DNA of 64,000 bases, from contig NZ_BCNY01000015.1 of the NCBI RefSeq assembly GCF_001602375.1, positions 558,001 to 622,000 of the forward strand. Direction: 5' to 3'. Shown piece by piece: positions 24,198-32,919 of this stretch. The notes beneath the pieces were generated by a model. The model made no database searches. It was not told the DNA's origin and was given only the letters and a program-made list of their open reading frames with translations. The translations under genes were made by a program, and so were the position numbers. Numbering within the stretch: the stretch's first letter is position 1; each line of letters starts with the position of its first letter. The DNA comes from Methanoculleus horonobensis (GTDB taxonomy: Archaea > Halobacteriota > Methanomicrobia > Methanomicrobiales > Methanoculleaceae).

Positions 24198-25180
24198 GCA
24201 CAGAACCTCACGGTGTCGTTCTTCTCGCACCGGATGGCGTACCCGAACTCGGAGAGGAGAGAACTTGCGGTCTTTGCGTGCATCGAGAGGGTATGGGTGC
24301 TGTACTCGCCCCCGTAGAGGGCGAGGTAGACGAGGAGCTGGTCGGCGAGGTGGACGTCGACCGTGCCGGGGTTCCGGCACTCTTCGGCGAGGGCCCGTGC
24401 CGCCGTCCGGCCCACCTCTTCGGCGGGAAGCCCCCGCCTCCCGAGCGCAACGGCACCTTTCGCACCGCTCCATGCCGTGATCGAACTCCCGACGCTCATC
24501 CCGCCCTTGCGGGGGTCGAGGGCGGCGGTGCAGGGAAGATTGAGTTCCCGGTTCAGGTGTTCGCGCGCGGCCGCCGCCTGGCGCTCCGCGACGTGTGCGG
24601 GAAGACCTCCCGAACAGGAGACGATCCCGCAGTCTCTCTCCTTCCCTTCCGGAATCGCGATCGGGGCCGGGCGGGACGGCTCCACCCGGACATGCACCCG
24701 CCCTCCTCCGCGGGGATAATACCCCCTTTCGAGCACTGTAATCTCGATCGAGGCGCCGGCGCGGCGGAGCACCGGCGCGAAGACCTGCTCCAGATAGTCG
24801 ATGGTCGGACTCCACGGCACCTCGGTGCCGCCAAAGACCGTGATGCTCCCGCCGGCGGCAAAGGCGACCGGAAGCCACGCCTGGACGATGAGGGGTATGC
24901 TCCCGGCGGTGCCGGGATCGATCTCAAGATCCGTCCTCCGGATCCGATCGGGAGCAAACGAGATCTCCCGGCTTCCCGGAAAGAGGCCGGTGCACTCTGC
25001 GTTGCAGGCCCCGGCGACTGCCCGGACTGCGGCGATGTGCTGGGGGGCAAGCCCGGGGTTCTTCCGGTTCTCCCGGATCCTCGTCACGGTGACCGGTTCG
25101 GCGGAGATCGCCGATAGAGCGACCGCCAGGCGTAGGATCTGCCCGCCCCCCTCGAGGTGTGATCCGTCAACGGTGAGCAT
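24194..25180 (-). CDS. rtcA: RNA 3'-terminal phosphate cyclase
   Basis: Converts RNA 3'-phosphates to 2',3'-cyclic phosphates with ATP, through an enzyme-AMP intermediate. The 328-residue protein has the family start DGSHLEGGGQILRLAVALS, RENRKNPGLAPQHIAAVRA, GGxxV-like YYPRGGGRVHVRV near residue 165, and the C-terminal VDVHLADQLLVYLAL with a conserved His. It overlaps prs upstream by 14 bases and nob1 downstream by 4, so the RNA-processing genes are coupled. Confidence 0.95.
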   Translation of the reverse strand: MLTVDGSHLEGGGQILRLAVALSAISAEPVTVTRIRENRKNPGLAPQHIAAVRAVAGACNAECTGLFPGSREISFAPDRIRRTDLEIDPGTAGSIPLIVQAWLPVAFAAGGSITVFGGTEVPWSPTIDYLEQVFAPVLRRAGASIEITVLERGYYPRGGGRVHVRVEPSRPAPIAIPEGKERDCGIVSCSGGLPAHVAERQAAAAREHLNRELNLPCTAALDPRKGGMSVGSSITAWSGAKGAVALGRRGLPAEEVGRTAARALAEECRNPGTVDVHLADQLLVYLALYGGEYSTHTLSMHAKTASSLLSEFGYAIRCEKNDTVRFCA

Positions 25181-26024
25181 CTTCCCTGATCGCGGTGACG
25201 ATAGCGCTTGCCGCCGATATGAAGCTTGAGGCGTTCTCGTAGGTGTCGCTGGAGACGACCGAAGAGACTCCCGCCGCCCGCAGGCGGGTGTAGGCGCCGC
25301 TCGTGAGCACCCCGTGGACGCAGGCCGCGTGGATGGACGCTGCGCCCTGCTCCCGGAGCATGCAGGCGGCGGTCGCGAGGGTCCCGCCGGTGGATATGAT
25401 ATCGTCCACGATCACGGCGTCCCGGCCGGCCGCATCGATGGTCTTCGGGGCGATCCTGACCTCCTCACCCGAGAGCCGGGTCTTTTCGAGGTGGTCGCAG
25501 TCCCACCCGCCGACCGCCGCGACGTCGGTCGCAAAGTCGATCGCGCCCTCGTCCGGAGCGAGGATCAGGGGGTTTTTCAGGTGCAGGTCGCCGACGTAGC
25601 CGCCGACGGCCGGGGCGATGGTGACGTTCTTTGCCGGGACGCCGAAGTGGTCGAGCACGCCCGGATCGTGGATGTTGACGACGTAGACCCGTTCGACGCC
25701 GGCCGAGAGGGCTCGTGCGACCGCCCGGGCACTGATCGGTTCGCCGGGGGAGAAGCGTTTGTCCTGCCGGGAGTAGCCGAGATACGGAATCACCAGCGTG
25801 TTCCTCGATTGGTCGGCGGCATCGATCGCGAGAAGGGTCTGCATGAACATATCGTTGTCCACGATGCTGCTGACGATCAGGGTCTCGTCGTCCAGTTCTC
25901 TGCACTTAAGATATAGTTCCCCGTCGGGGAACCGGGTGAATTTCGTCTCGACCAGTGAGGCCCCCAGTTTTTCGGCAACGCGGGCTGCGAGAACCTGTGA
26001 CCGTTCCGTGCTGATTATTCTCAT
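25167..26024 (-). CDS. prs: Ribose-phosphate pyrophosphokinase
   Basis: Makes PRPP from ribose 5-phosphate and ATP. The 285-residue protein has KFTRFPDGELYLKC near residue 28, PYLGYSRQDKRFSPGEPISARAVA (ATP site, about 95-118), VVNIHDPGVLDHF, and the PRPP loop VIVDDIISTGGTLATAA near 205. Its length is in the short archaeal class. First gene of prs-rtcA-nob1-gfcR-like, divergent from lonB with an 80-base spacer. Confidence 0.95.
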   Translation of the reverse strand: MRIISTERSQVLAARVAEKLGASLVETKFTRFPDGELYLKCRELDDETLIVSSIVDNDMFMQTLLAIDAADQSRNTLVIPYLGYSRQDKRFSPGEPISARAVARALSAGVERVYVVNIHDPGVLDHFGVPAKNVTIAPAVGGYVGDLHLKNPLILAPDEGAIDFATDVAAVGGWDCDHLEKTRLSGEEVRIAPKTIDAAGRDAVIVDDIISTGGTLATAACMLREQGAASIHAACVHGVLTSGAYTRLRAAGVSSVVSSDTYENASSFISAASAIVTAIREDAHR

Positions 26025-26065
26025 TGAACACCTTTGCTAGAAACTATTTGAACGAGGATGAATAA

Positions 26066-26095
26066 ATTATATAAGTACCAGTGCAGCAAAGAGGT
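26066..26095 (+). promoter_or_regulatory. lonB promoter and ribosome-binding site
   Basis: A clear TATA box ATTATATAAG (26068-26075 core) is followed by GAGGT at 26091-26095. The in-frame ATG at 26058 would lie upstream of this TATA box and could not be on the transcript, so the ATG at 26106 is the start. Confidence 0.7.
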
Positions 26096-26105
26096 AAACT
26101 CGACG

Positions 26106-28043
26106 ATGGATTCGACGCTAACAACAGAAATTCCCAATATCGAGCTCACGAACGATGAACTGGAGGAGACGGACGTCTTTTCCGGCCTTGAGCTGAGCGC
26201 ATCGTCGGATATCGACGTACCTCCGAATCTCATCGACCAGGTCATCGGCCAGGAGCACGCCGTTGAGGTGATCCGGAAGGCCGCGGTCCAGCGCAGGCAC
26301 GTGATGATGATCGGCACCCCCGGAACCGGCAAATCGATGCTGGCGAAGGCTATGGCCGAGCTCCTCCCGAAAGAGGAACTGCAGGACATTATGGTCTATC
26401 CGAATCCCGAGGACAACAATAATCCCATCATCAGGACAGTCCCTGCCGGCCGCGGCAAGCAGATCGTCAACGCCCACAAGGTGGAGGCGCGAAAGAAGAT
26501 CCAGATGCGGAGCACCCTCATCATGCTCCTCATCATCGGTATCATCGGCTACGCGATCATCACCTACCAGTGGCTGATGGGCATCATCGCCGCCGCGTTC
26601 GTCTTCATGGCGCTGAAGTATTCGATGCCCCGCGAGGAGGCGATGGTGCCGAAGCTCCTGATATCCCACGACACGAACACCACGGCGCCCTTTATCGATG
26701 CCACCGGTTCGCACGCGGGTGCTCTGCTCGGCGACGTCCGGCACGACCCCTTCCAGAGCGGCGGGCTTGAGACCCCGTCCCACGACCGGGTCGAGGGAGG
26801 GGCGATCCACCGGGCGCACGGGGGCGTACTCTTCATCGATGAGATCAACACCCTCACTCCCCACTCCCAGCAGAACCTGCTGACCGCGCTCCAGGAGGGC
26901 ACCTTCCCGATCACCGGTCAGAGCGAGCGTTCGAGCGGCGCGATGGTCAGGACGGAGCCGGTTCCCTGCCGGTTCGTGATGATCGCGGCGGGCAACATCG
27001 ACGCCATTCAGGGGATGCATCCCGCGCTCCGGTCGCGTATCCGGGGCTACGGCTACGAGGTCTACATGCGCGAGACGATGGAGGACACCGCGGAGAACCG
27101 GAAGAAGTTCCTCCGGTTCATCGCGCAGGAGGTCAAGAACGACGGGAAGATCCCCCACTTCGACCGGGCCGCCATGCTCGAGGTGCTCCGTGAAGCCCGG
27201 CGCCGCTCGAACCGGAAGGGTCACCTGACCCTGAAACTCCGTGACATGGGCGGGCTCATCCGCGTGGCGGGAGACCTCGCCCGGCAGGAAGGTGCGGAGT
27301 TCACCACGGCAAAGCACGTTCTCGCCGCGAAATCGGCCTCCCGCTCGATCGAGGACCAGATCTCCGACGAGTACATCCGGCGGAGCCGCGACTACGACAT
27401 CACCGTCATCGAGGGCACCCGGGTGGGCCGGGTGAACGGGCTTGCGGTGATGGGGAGCGACTCCGGTTCGGTGCTTCCCGTCATGGCCGAGGTGACCCCG
27501 AGCCAGGGGGCGAACGGTACGGTCATCGCGACCGGCATGCTGAAAGATATCGCCAAGGAATCGATCACGAACGTCAGTGCCCTCATCAAGAAGTTCACGG
27601 GCAAGGACATCCGGAACATGGACATCCACGTCCAGTTCATCGGCACCTACGGCGGTGTCGAGGGTGACTCCGCCTCCGTGACCGTGGCGACGGCGGTGAT
27701 CAGCGCCATCGAGAACATCCCGGTGCGCCAGGACGTCGCGATGACGGGTTCGCTCTCGGTCAGGGGCGACGTTCTCCCCATCGGCGGGGTCACCTACAAG
27801 ATCGAGGCGGCGGCAAAAGCAGGTATCAAGAAGGTGATCATCCCGCGGTCGAACCTCGACGACGTCCTCATCGAGGATCGTTACCGCGCGATGGTCGAGG
27901 TGGTGCCGGTCGACCACATCGAAGAGGTTCTCCAGAATGCGCTCGTCCCCGAGAACCGGGACGGGTTCCTCTCGAAGCTCCGGAAACTGGCGGTCAACCC
28001 GACCGCTCTCTTCGACCCGAACGTCGGGCGTACCGTGGTCTGA
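26106..28043 (+). CDS. lonB: Archaeal membrane-bound Lon protease (LonB)
   Basis: An ATP-dependent protease of 645 residues anchored in the cytoplasmic membrane. Order: N-terminal segment with IDQVIGQEHAVEVI, Walker A GTPGTGKSML (about 75-84), two adjacent transmembrane helices inserted in the AAA+ domain (about 140-180), Walker B GVLFIDEINTL, sensor regions, and a C-terminal protease domain. The catalytic dyad is visible as Ser522 in EGDSASVTVATA and Lys565 in IGGVTYKIEAA, 43 residues apart as in other Lon proteases. Degrades damaged or regulatory proteins. tldD follows by 6 bases. Confidence 0.96.
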   Translation: MDSTLTTEIPNIELTNDELEETDVFSGLELSASSDIDVPPNLIDQVIGQEHAVEVIRKAAVQRRHVMMIGTPGTGKSMLAKAMAELLPKEELQDIMVYPNPEDNNNPIIRTVPAGRGKQIVNAHKVEARKKIQMRSTLIMLLIIGIIGYAIITYQWLMGIIAAAFVFMALKYSMPREEAMVPKLLISHDTNTTAPFIDATGSHAGALLGDVRHDPFQSGGLETPSHDRVEGGAIHRAHGGVLFIDEINTLTPHSQQNLLTALQEGTFPITGQSERSSGAMVRTEPVPCRFVMIAAGNIDAIQGMHPALRSRIRGYGYEVYMRETMEDTAENRKKFLRFIAQEVKNDGKIPHFDRAAMLEVLREARRRSNRKGHLTLKLRDMGGLIRVAGDLARQEGAEFTTAKHVLAAKSASRSIEDQISDEYIRRSRDYDITVIEGTRVGRVNGLAVMGSDSGSVLPVMAEVTPSQGANGTVIATGMLKDIAKESITNVSALIKKFTGKDIRNMDIHVQFIGTYGGVEGDSASVTVATAVISAIENIPVRQDVAMTGSLSVRGDVLPIGGVTYKIEAAAKAGIKKVIIPRSNLDDVLIEDRYRAMVEVVPVDHIEEVLQNALVPENRDGFLSKLRKLAVNPTALFDPNVGRTVV

Positions 28044-28049
28044 TAGCCT

Positions 28050-29378
28050 ATGGCTGAAGTACGCTACTATGATATCCGGTGCGTACGCGGCGAGATCACC
28101 CTGGTCGATATCGACAACGGGGTGGTCGAGTCCGCGGGCACTTCATTCTTCGACAAAGCCGTGATCCGGGTGCTTGGATCGAAAGGTTGGGGCATCCTCA
28201 CCCGCGATCACGTCGATATCGATTCGAAACGCGAGGTTGAAAGTCTCGTCGAGGCGGCATCGCGCCTTGCGGCCGTCACGGAGGATCACCTCGACCTTGC
28301 CGACGCGCCGCGCGGCGTGCTCCCGGCCCTCCCCCTCAAGGAAGACCCCCGGGATGTCGATCTCGAAGAGAAGACCCGGCTGCTTGCCGGGATCGAGGAG
28401 GCGGCACGCGTCTCCGGCGTAGGAAACACCCGGGCGCGCTACACCGAGGGGATCGACGCGGTCAGGTTCCTGGATTCGAGCGGGAACGAGTACTCCTACG
28501 AGACCGTCCGGTCCGGGTTCTCGGTCGTTGCCATCGCCTCCCGGGGCGGCGTGATGCAGATGGGGAGCGAACGCGATCACATCGCCACCGGGTTCAACCT
28601 CCGGAACAAGCAGGAGTTCGGCCGGAAGGCGGGCGAGGTCGCGGTCTCGCTCCTCGACGCGAAGATCCCGAAGGGCGGGACGAAACGGGCGGTGCTCGAC
28701 CCGGAGCTTGCGGGCGTCTTCACCCATGAGGCGGTCGGCCACGCGAGCGAGGGCGACCTCGTCCGCGAAGGCGCATCGGTTCTCGGGGGGAAGATCGGCG
28801 AGCGCATCGGCTGTCCGGGTCTCGTCATCGTCGACGATCCCTCCCTCCCCGAGTTCGGTTTCATCCCCGTGGACGCCGAGGGCGTCGCGGTAGAGCGCAC
28901 AGAGATCGTCCGCGACGGCATCCTCTCCTCTTACCTCCACAACCGCGAGACCCTCGCGGCGGTCGGGAACGGGATCGCGGGCCACGCCCGGTCGGAGCAC
29001 GGGGCGCCGCCGATCGTCCGGATGAGCAACACCTTCATCGAGAACGGCGACGCGACCTACGACGAGATCCTCGAGGAGTGCCGGGACGGTATCCTCCTCA
29101 TCGGGTCGCGGGGCGGGCAGGTCGATCCCGGCCGCGGCGTCTTCCAGTTCAACGCGGAGTACGGCTACCTCATCGAGGGCGGCGAGAAGGCCGGTATGGT
29201 TCGGGACGTCTCGCTCTCGGGTGAGATCCTCTCGACGCTCCATAACATCGTCCTGGTTGGAAACGACCGGAAGATGAGCCCCGGATACTGCGGCAAAGGC
29301 GGGCAGAGCGTCCCGGTCAGCGACGGTGCGCCTCATCTGCTGCTCGAGAACGCAACCATCGGGGGGCGCGGCGAATGA
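28050..29378 (+). CDS. tldD: TldD-family metalloprotease
   Basis: A 442-residue peptidase U62 family protein. The zinc-binding motif HEAVGH (HExxxH) appears in AGVFTHEAVGHASEGDLV near residue 230, followed by the VDDPSLPEFGFIPVDAEGVA block and the C-terminal GGQVDPGRGVFQFNAEYGYLIEGGEK. TldD and TldE form a heterodimer that cleaves unfolded peptides; in bacteria they process peptide antibiotics and antitoxins. Starts 6 bases after lonB and overlaps tldE by 4. Confidence 0.95.
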   Translation: MAEVRYYDIRCVRGEITLVDIDNGVVESAGTSFFDKAVIRVLGSKGWGILTRDHVDIDSKREVESLVEAASRLAAVTEDHLDLADAPRGVLPALPLKEDPRDVDLEEKTRLLAGIEEAARVSGVGNTRARYTEGIDAVRFLDSSGNEYSYETVRSGFSVVAIASRGGVMQMGSERDHIATGFNLRNKQEFGRKAGEVAVSLLDAKIPKGGTKRAVLDPELAGVFTHEAVGHASEGDLVREGASVLGGKIGERIGCPGLVIVDDPSLPEFGFIPVDAEGVAVERTEIVRDGILSSYLHNRETLAAVGNGIAGHARSEHGAPPIVRMSNTFIENGDATYDEILEECRDGILLIGSRGGQVDPGRGVFQFNAEYGYLIEGGEKAGMVRDVSLSGEILSTLHNIVLVGNDRKMSPGYCGKGGQSVPVSDGAPHLLLENATIGGRGE

Positions 29379-30667
29379 ACGGCGAAGACCTGATCGAGAA
29401 GATTCTCCGGGAGGGCGAACGCCGGGCGGACGAGGTCGAGGTCTTCTACGCCCGGGGGCTGAGCATCGGCACCGAGATCAAGAAGGGGATCCTCGGGAAC
29501 GCCGAGGAGTCGGAGGCCTGGAGTATGGCCATCCGGACGGTCAAGGACGGGCGGATAGGATCCTCGGCCACAAGCGATCCCGACCGGTGGAAGGAATGCC
29601 TGGACGCGGCGCTCGCGAGCGGTCGTCTCGCCACCCCGCAACAGTGGGGCGGGTTCCCGAAACCGGCCGATCTCGCGGGCACTCCTTCCGCGGCCGACGG
29701 GGATCTCGTCGTCGCGGTGGAGGGTGCGGCGAGGATGGTCGGCGACCTCCTTGCCGGCGCGGCGGAGCACCCGGTGGAGGTCGTCGGCGGAGGTGCGGAT
29801 CTGGCCCGGTCGTATCTTGCGGTCGCGAACTCGAGCGGCGCCTTCTACGGTATGGACCGGACGGTGGCGGCGGTCTCCCTCGAGACGATCAGGGAGCAGT
29901 CTACGGGCTACGAGTTCGACGCCTCCCCGTTCCTTGCCGATATCGACGCCCGGTCGGTCGGTGAGAGGGCCGCCTCGCTTGCCGCCCGATCTCTCGGGGG
30001 CTGCGATATAAAGACCGGCTGCTACGACGTCGTCCTCTCTCCGGTTGCGGCGGCAAGCCTCCTCGGGCAGGTTCTCCTCCCGGCCCTCTCCGGCCGGAAC
30101 GTGAAGGCCGGCCGGTCGTTCCTTGCGGACAAAGTCGGGGAACAGGTCTTCGACGAGCACCTCTCCGTCTACGACGATCCGTTTGCTCCCGGCCTCGGGA
30201 GCACGGCCTTCGATGCGGAGGGGGTTCCGACCCGCCGCCTGGTCTTCGTGGAGCAGGGGGTGCTCCGGCAATTCGCCTACGATCTCAAGACCGGCTACCG
30301 CTACGGCGAGGGGAGCACGGGGAGCGCCGTTCGTTCCGGGGGCGAAGGCCCCGGGATCGGCGTGCACAACCTCTTCATCGACGGCCCGCGGGTGAAAGAG
30401 CCCGGCGACGAGCGGGCGGTCTGGATCCACGACGTCGTGGGCGCCCATACCGCGAACCCGTTCTCCGGCGACTTCTCGGTCGAGATCTCGAACCCCTTCT
30501 GGATGGAGGGCGGGGAGACGGTCGAGCCCATCCGGACGGCGATGCTCTCCGGGAATGTCTTCGAGATGCTCCGGGAACTCGAGGGGCTCGGAAATGACTC
30601 AAGACGCGTCGGACGGCTGACGATTCCATCAATACGATTAAATAACCAGCAGATCATTGGTAAATAG
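29375..30667 (+). CDS. tldE: TldE/PmbA-family partner protein
   Basis: A 430-residue member of the same family as TldD but without the HExxxH metal site, as expected for the non-catalytic TldE subunit. Family marks include VEVFYARGLSIGTEIKKG near the start, SNSSGAFYGMDRT-type region in the middle, the LLPALSGRNVKAGRSFLADKVG segment (about 230-250) and NPFSGDFSVEISNPFWMEGG near the end. ATGA overlap with tldD implies coupled translation and equal dosage. The stop is immediately followed by the bofA-like ATG. Confidence 0.93.
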   Translation: MNGEDLIEKILREGERRADEVEVFYARGLSIGTEIKKGILGNAEESEAWSMAIRTVKDGRIGSSATSDPDRWKECLDAALASGRLATPQQWGGFPKPADLAGTPSAADGDLVVAVEGAARMVGDLLAGAAEHPVEVVGGGADLARSYLAVANSSGAFYGMDRTVAAVSLETIREQSTGYEFDASPFLADIDARSVGERAASLAARSLGGCDIKTGCYDVVLSPVAAASLLGQVLLPALSGRNVKAGRSFLADKVGEQVFDEHLSVYDDPFAPGLGSTAFDAEGVPTRRLVFVEQGVLRQFAYDLKTGYRYGEGSTGSAVRSGGEGPGIGVHNLFIDGPRVKEPGDERAVWIHDVVGAHTANPFSGDFSVEISNPFWMEGGETVEPIRTAMLSGNVFEMLRELEGLGNDSRRVGRLTIPSIRLNNQQIIGK

Positions 30668-30931
30668 ATGATGGAAGAGATCCTTGCCATCCTTCTCGCG
30701 GTCGCGATAGCCGCGACGCTCTACTACCTCATGAAGAAGGCCATGACGCTCGTCATCAACGCCGTCGCCGGGCTCATCACGCTATGGGCTCTGAATTACT
30801 TCGACGTCCTCAGCTGGTTCGGCGCTCCCGACATCCAGATCAACCTGGTGACGATCCTCATCTGCGCCCTCGCCGGGCTGCCGGGCGCCCTGGTTCTGGT
30901 CCTGCTTCACCTCGTCGGGATTGCAATCTGA
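30668..30931 (+). CDS. BofA-like small membrane protein
   Basis: An 87-residue protein with two or three hydrophobic segments and the pro-sigma-K processing inhibitor BofA family pattern: MKKAMTLVINAVAGLITLWALNY, then VTILICALAGLPGALVLVLLHL. In Bacillus, BofA restrains an intramembrane protease; the archaeal role is unknown. It starts right at the end of tldE (ATG at 30668 or 30671), so it belongs to the lonB-tldD-tldE proteolysis operon. Confidence 0.8.
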   Translation: MMEEILAILLAVAIAATLYYLMKKAMTLVINAVAGLITLWALNYFDVLSWFGAPDIQINLVTILICALAGLPGALVLVLLHLVGIAI

Positions 30932-31481
30932 GAGGGCACATTAGATGTTTTCCGGCCGACGGGGCGGCCGCGTCTCAATTTTTGGTCTATTACCGGACAG
31001 CTTCGTTATCCATCACAGCGAAAATAGTACCGAAGCGCTGGAAAGCCCCATACAGTGGACCGTGGTGGCAATCGCCACGCACTGCCCCCGCCCCGAGGGG
31101 CGGGGAACGACGCTCCGTTAGGAGCGGAGTTGAGGCACCACAGGTGCGGGTGAGGAGGCCGAAGGCCGGGAGGGGTGGGGGTTACAGCCTTATTTTCGGA
31201 GTGGGGACAGGGGAGGGGGGAGACCCCCTCCCCGTCAGCCCCACCCCCTGTGGCGATATCCCCTCGAAATCCGTGCCAGGGGTGCACTCTGAGGGCGTTC
31301 AAGCTTCTTCAGGCATAAGACTCCTATGGGAGCGAACCCCTCCGAATGTCTGAGGCTCCGAACGCTTGCATGATGCACCTCTCAAGTGCTCGAACTCAGG
31401 ATGTCCCCAGGACCCGCCCGCCCGCTCCCATGACGCACCCCGGCCGAAACCCTTATCCCCTGCCGCGAGCCTTCTCGAGCC
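30932..31481. other. 550-base gene-free region holding repeat copy B
   Basis: Between the bofA-like gene and the ferric-reductase-like gene. It holds the hairpin-rich element 31057-31271 and otherwise only short frames without family resemblance. A possible promoter for the gene at 31482 is AACCCTTATCC around 31448-31458. Confidence 0.5.
31057..31271. repeat. MITE-like hairpin-rich repeat, copy B
   Basis: Second copy of the element at 14559-14784, same orientation. Shared blocks: ATCGCCACGCACTG then the C-run/G-run hairpin (31083-31106), a two-hairpin unit with ACGACG at 31107 (stems CTCC/GGAG and CACC/GGTG), GTGGGGGTTACAG, the G-run/C-run hairpin (31209-31232) and the right end GTGGCGATATCC (31250-31261). 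The left end (31057-31078) matches the reverse complement of copy A's right end (14763-14784) at 20 of 22 bases, so the element has terminal inverted repeats. Confidence 0.75.
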
Positions 31482-32117
31482 GTGGCCCCGACGACCCGGG
31501 CGGGTGCGCTCTTTGCAGCCGTCATCCTGGCCCTGTATGCGCTTGTCGCCGCGGTGGTCCTGACCGAACCCGCGGACGACCCGTTCAACGTCATAGCGCG
31601 TCTTGCCGCCCTGTGGGGGTTCCTCGCCCTCGGCATCGCAACCCTTCTCACGCCGTTCCTCCGGGAGATCATGAAGATCTTCGGGAGATCGTTTCTCTCG
31701 GTGCACCACACCTTCGCCGCCGTCGGCCTCCTCCTTCCCACGCTGCACCCGGTGGTCATCGCCATAGGAGCGATGAACCCTGCCGTCTTCATCCCGATCT
31801 TCTCCCCGTGGGATCGGTTCTGGGCGCTCGCGGGCCGGCCCGCACTCTACCTCCTCTACATCGCGTTTGCCGGCGTGCTGCTCCGGAAGTACATCCCGAA
31901 GTACTGGCGGTGGGTGCACGGCCTGATGTATGCCGTGCTCCTCTTTGCCGTCGTCCACGGGAACCTGATCGGGACGGACTTTGAGAATCCTATCATATGG
32001 GTGCTCTTCAACACGCTCTTCGCTCTCACCGTCGCGGCATTCGTTCTCAAGCGCTGGCGGATGAGGCAGAAGAAGAGGGGGGCGGGTGGGAGCTCTGGTT
32101 CTACGGAGCGTCGCTGA
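31482..32117 (+). CDS. Ferric-reductase-like transmembrane protein
   Basis: A 211-residue membrane protein with about six helices. Paired histidines fit a ferric-reductase/cytochrome-b-like heme-binding domain: SVHHTFAAVGLLLPTLHPV in helices 3 and RWVHGLMYAVLLFAVVHGN in helix 5. No flavin or NAD domain is attached. The GTG at 31482 is the only start that keeps the first helix. The last residues (GGSSGSTERR) are encoded within a stretch resembling the hairpin repeat, so the original C-terminus may have been replaced. Redox partner unknown. Confidence 0.72.
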   Translation: MAPTTRAGALFAAVILALYALVAAVVLTEPADDPFNVIARLAALWGFLALGIATLLTPFLREIMKIFGRSFLSVHHTFAAVGLLLPTLHPVVIAIGAMNPAVFIPIFSPWDRFWALAGRPALYLLYIAFAGVLLRKYIPKYWRWVHGLMYAVLLFAVVHGNLIGTDFENPIIWVLFNTLFALTVAAFVLKRWRMRQKKRGAGGSSGSTERR

Positions 32118-32165
32118 TCGTGCCTGACGGAGTTTGAGCTCCGCCTGCCCTAGAGGGGCACGCGG

Positions 32166-32221
32166 CGCCATCGAAAATTGCTGCGCAATTTTCTCAAGCT
32201 CCGTTCCTGACGGAACGTCGC
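32166..32221 (-). repeat. Two-hairpin repeat unit (56 bases)
   Basis: On the minus strand the unit begins GCGACG, then a 6-bp hairpin CGTTCC/GGAACG (32202-32217), the linker GGAGCTTGAG, a perfect 9-bp hairpin GAAAATTGC/GCAATTTTC (32173-32193), and ends CGATGGCG. It has the same plan as the tandem units at 62570-62694, with different stem sequences. It lies between two convergent genes and could also act as a bidirectional terminator. Confidence 0.75.
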
Positions 32222-32223
32222 AA

Positions 32224-32919
32224 TTAGAATAGACTCGCCTCTGAGTAGACCACGATCTGGTTCTGGAGGATCTCGAACGGCTTGATCTCCCGGGAATGGG
32301 CCGAACGGCGCATCTTCACGACCTCGAGAACCAGGTGCACTTCGGTGAGCCCCGGAGAGCGGACATAACGGAGGAAGACCACCGTATCCGCCAGGTATTC
32401 CACGAGGCCGTATCTGCTCCCGTCCCGGTTTACCGGGTCGGTCTCGCTTGTCAGCACAAGCGTGCAGGCCTCATCCCGCATCACCTCGATGAGCCGGAAC
32501 ATCTCCTGCCGCCTGTCGGCCTCGTCCTCGAAGAGCCCCTCGAAGAGAGATATCGGGTCGATGATCACTCGTGAGGCTCCCGTGCTCTCGATGAGAGCGG
32601 GGAGTTCGCTCTTGATGCTGCTGACCGCGAGGTTGAAATCGGTCGGATCCAGCCGGAGAAGGTAGAACCGGTCGCCGAAGGCCTCCATGTCCCACCCTTT
32701 CTGTGCCATGGTGGCCTGGAGGAGTTCCTCCCGTTCCTCGAGGCTGATGTAGATCACCTTCTCGCCACGGCAGAGTCCATCATATGCGAACTGGAGGGCG
32801 AATGATGTCTTTCCGGTGCCGTAGGTGCCGACGATCGCGCAGATGCTCTTCTCGAGAAGTCCCCCCGAGAGCATCGCGTCCAGCCCTTCGACTCCGAAAC
32901 TCACCCGGCTTATCGTCAT
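32224..32919 (-). CDS. KaiC-like RecA-superfamily ATPase
   Basis: A 231-residue single KaiC domain. Walker A GTYGTGKTSFALQ near residue 32, paired acidic residues YISLEEREEL after the next strand, Walker B RVIIDPISLF near 122, and the C-terminal strand region HLVLEVVKMRRSAHSREIKPFEI, the usual KaiC end. Single-domain relatives include ArlH of the archaellum motor. It overlaps the upstream KaiC-like gene by 4 bases, and both face the TadA/TadC genes, which suggests a regulatory role in that machine. Confidence 0.85.
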   Translation of the reverse strand: MTISRVSFGVEGLDAMLSGGLLEKSICAIVGTYGTGKTSFALQFAYDGLCRGEKVIYISLEEREELLQATMAQKGWDMEAFGDRFYLLRLDPTDFNLAVSSIKSELPALIESTGASRVIIDPISLFEGLFEDEADRRQEMFRLIEVMRDEACTLVLTSETDPVNRDGSRYGLVEYLADTVVFLRYVRSPGLTEVHLVLEVVKMRRSAHSREIKPFEILQNQIVVYSEASLF

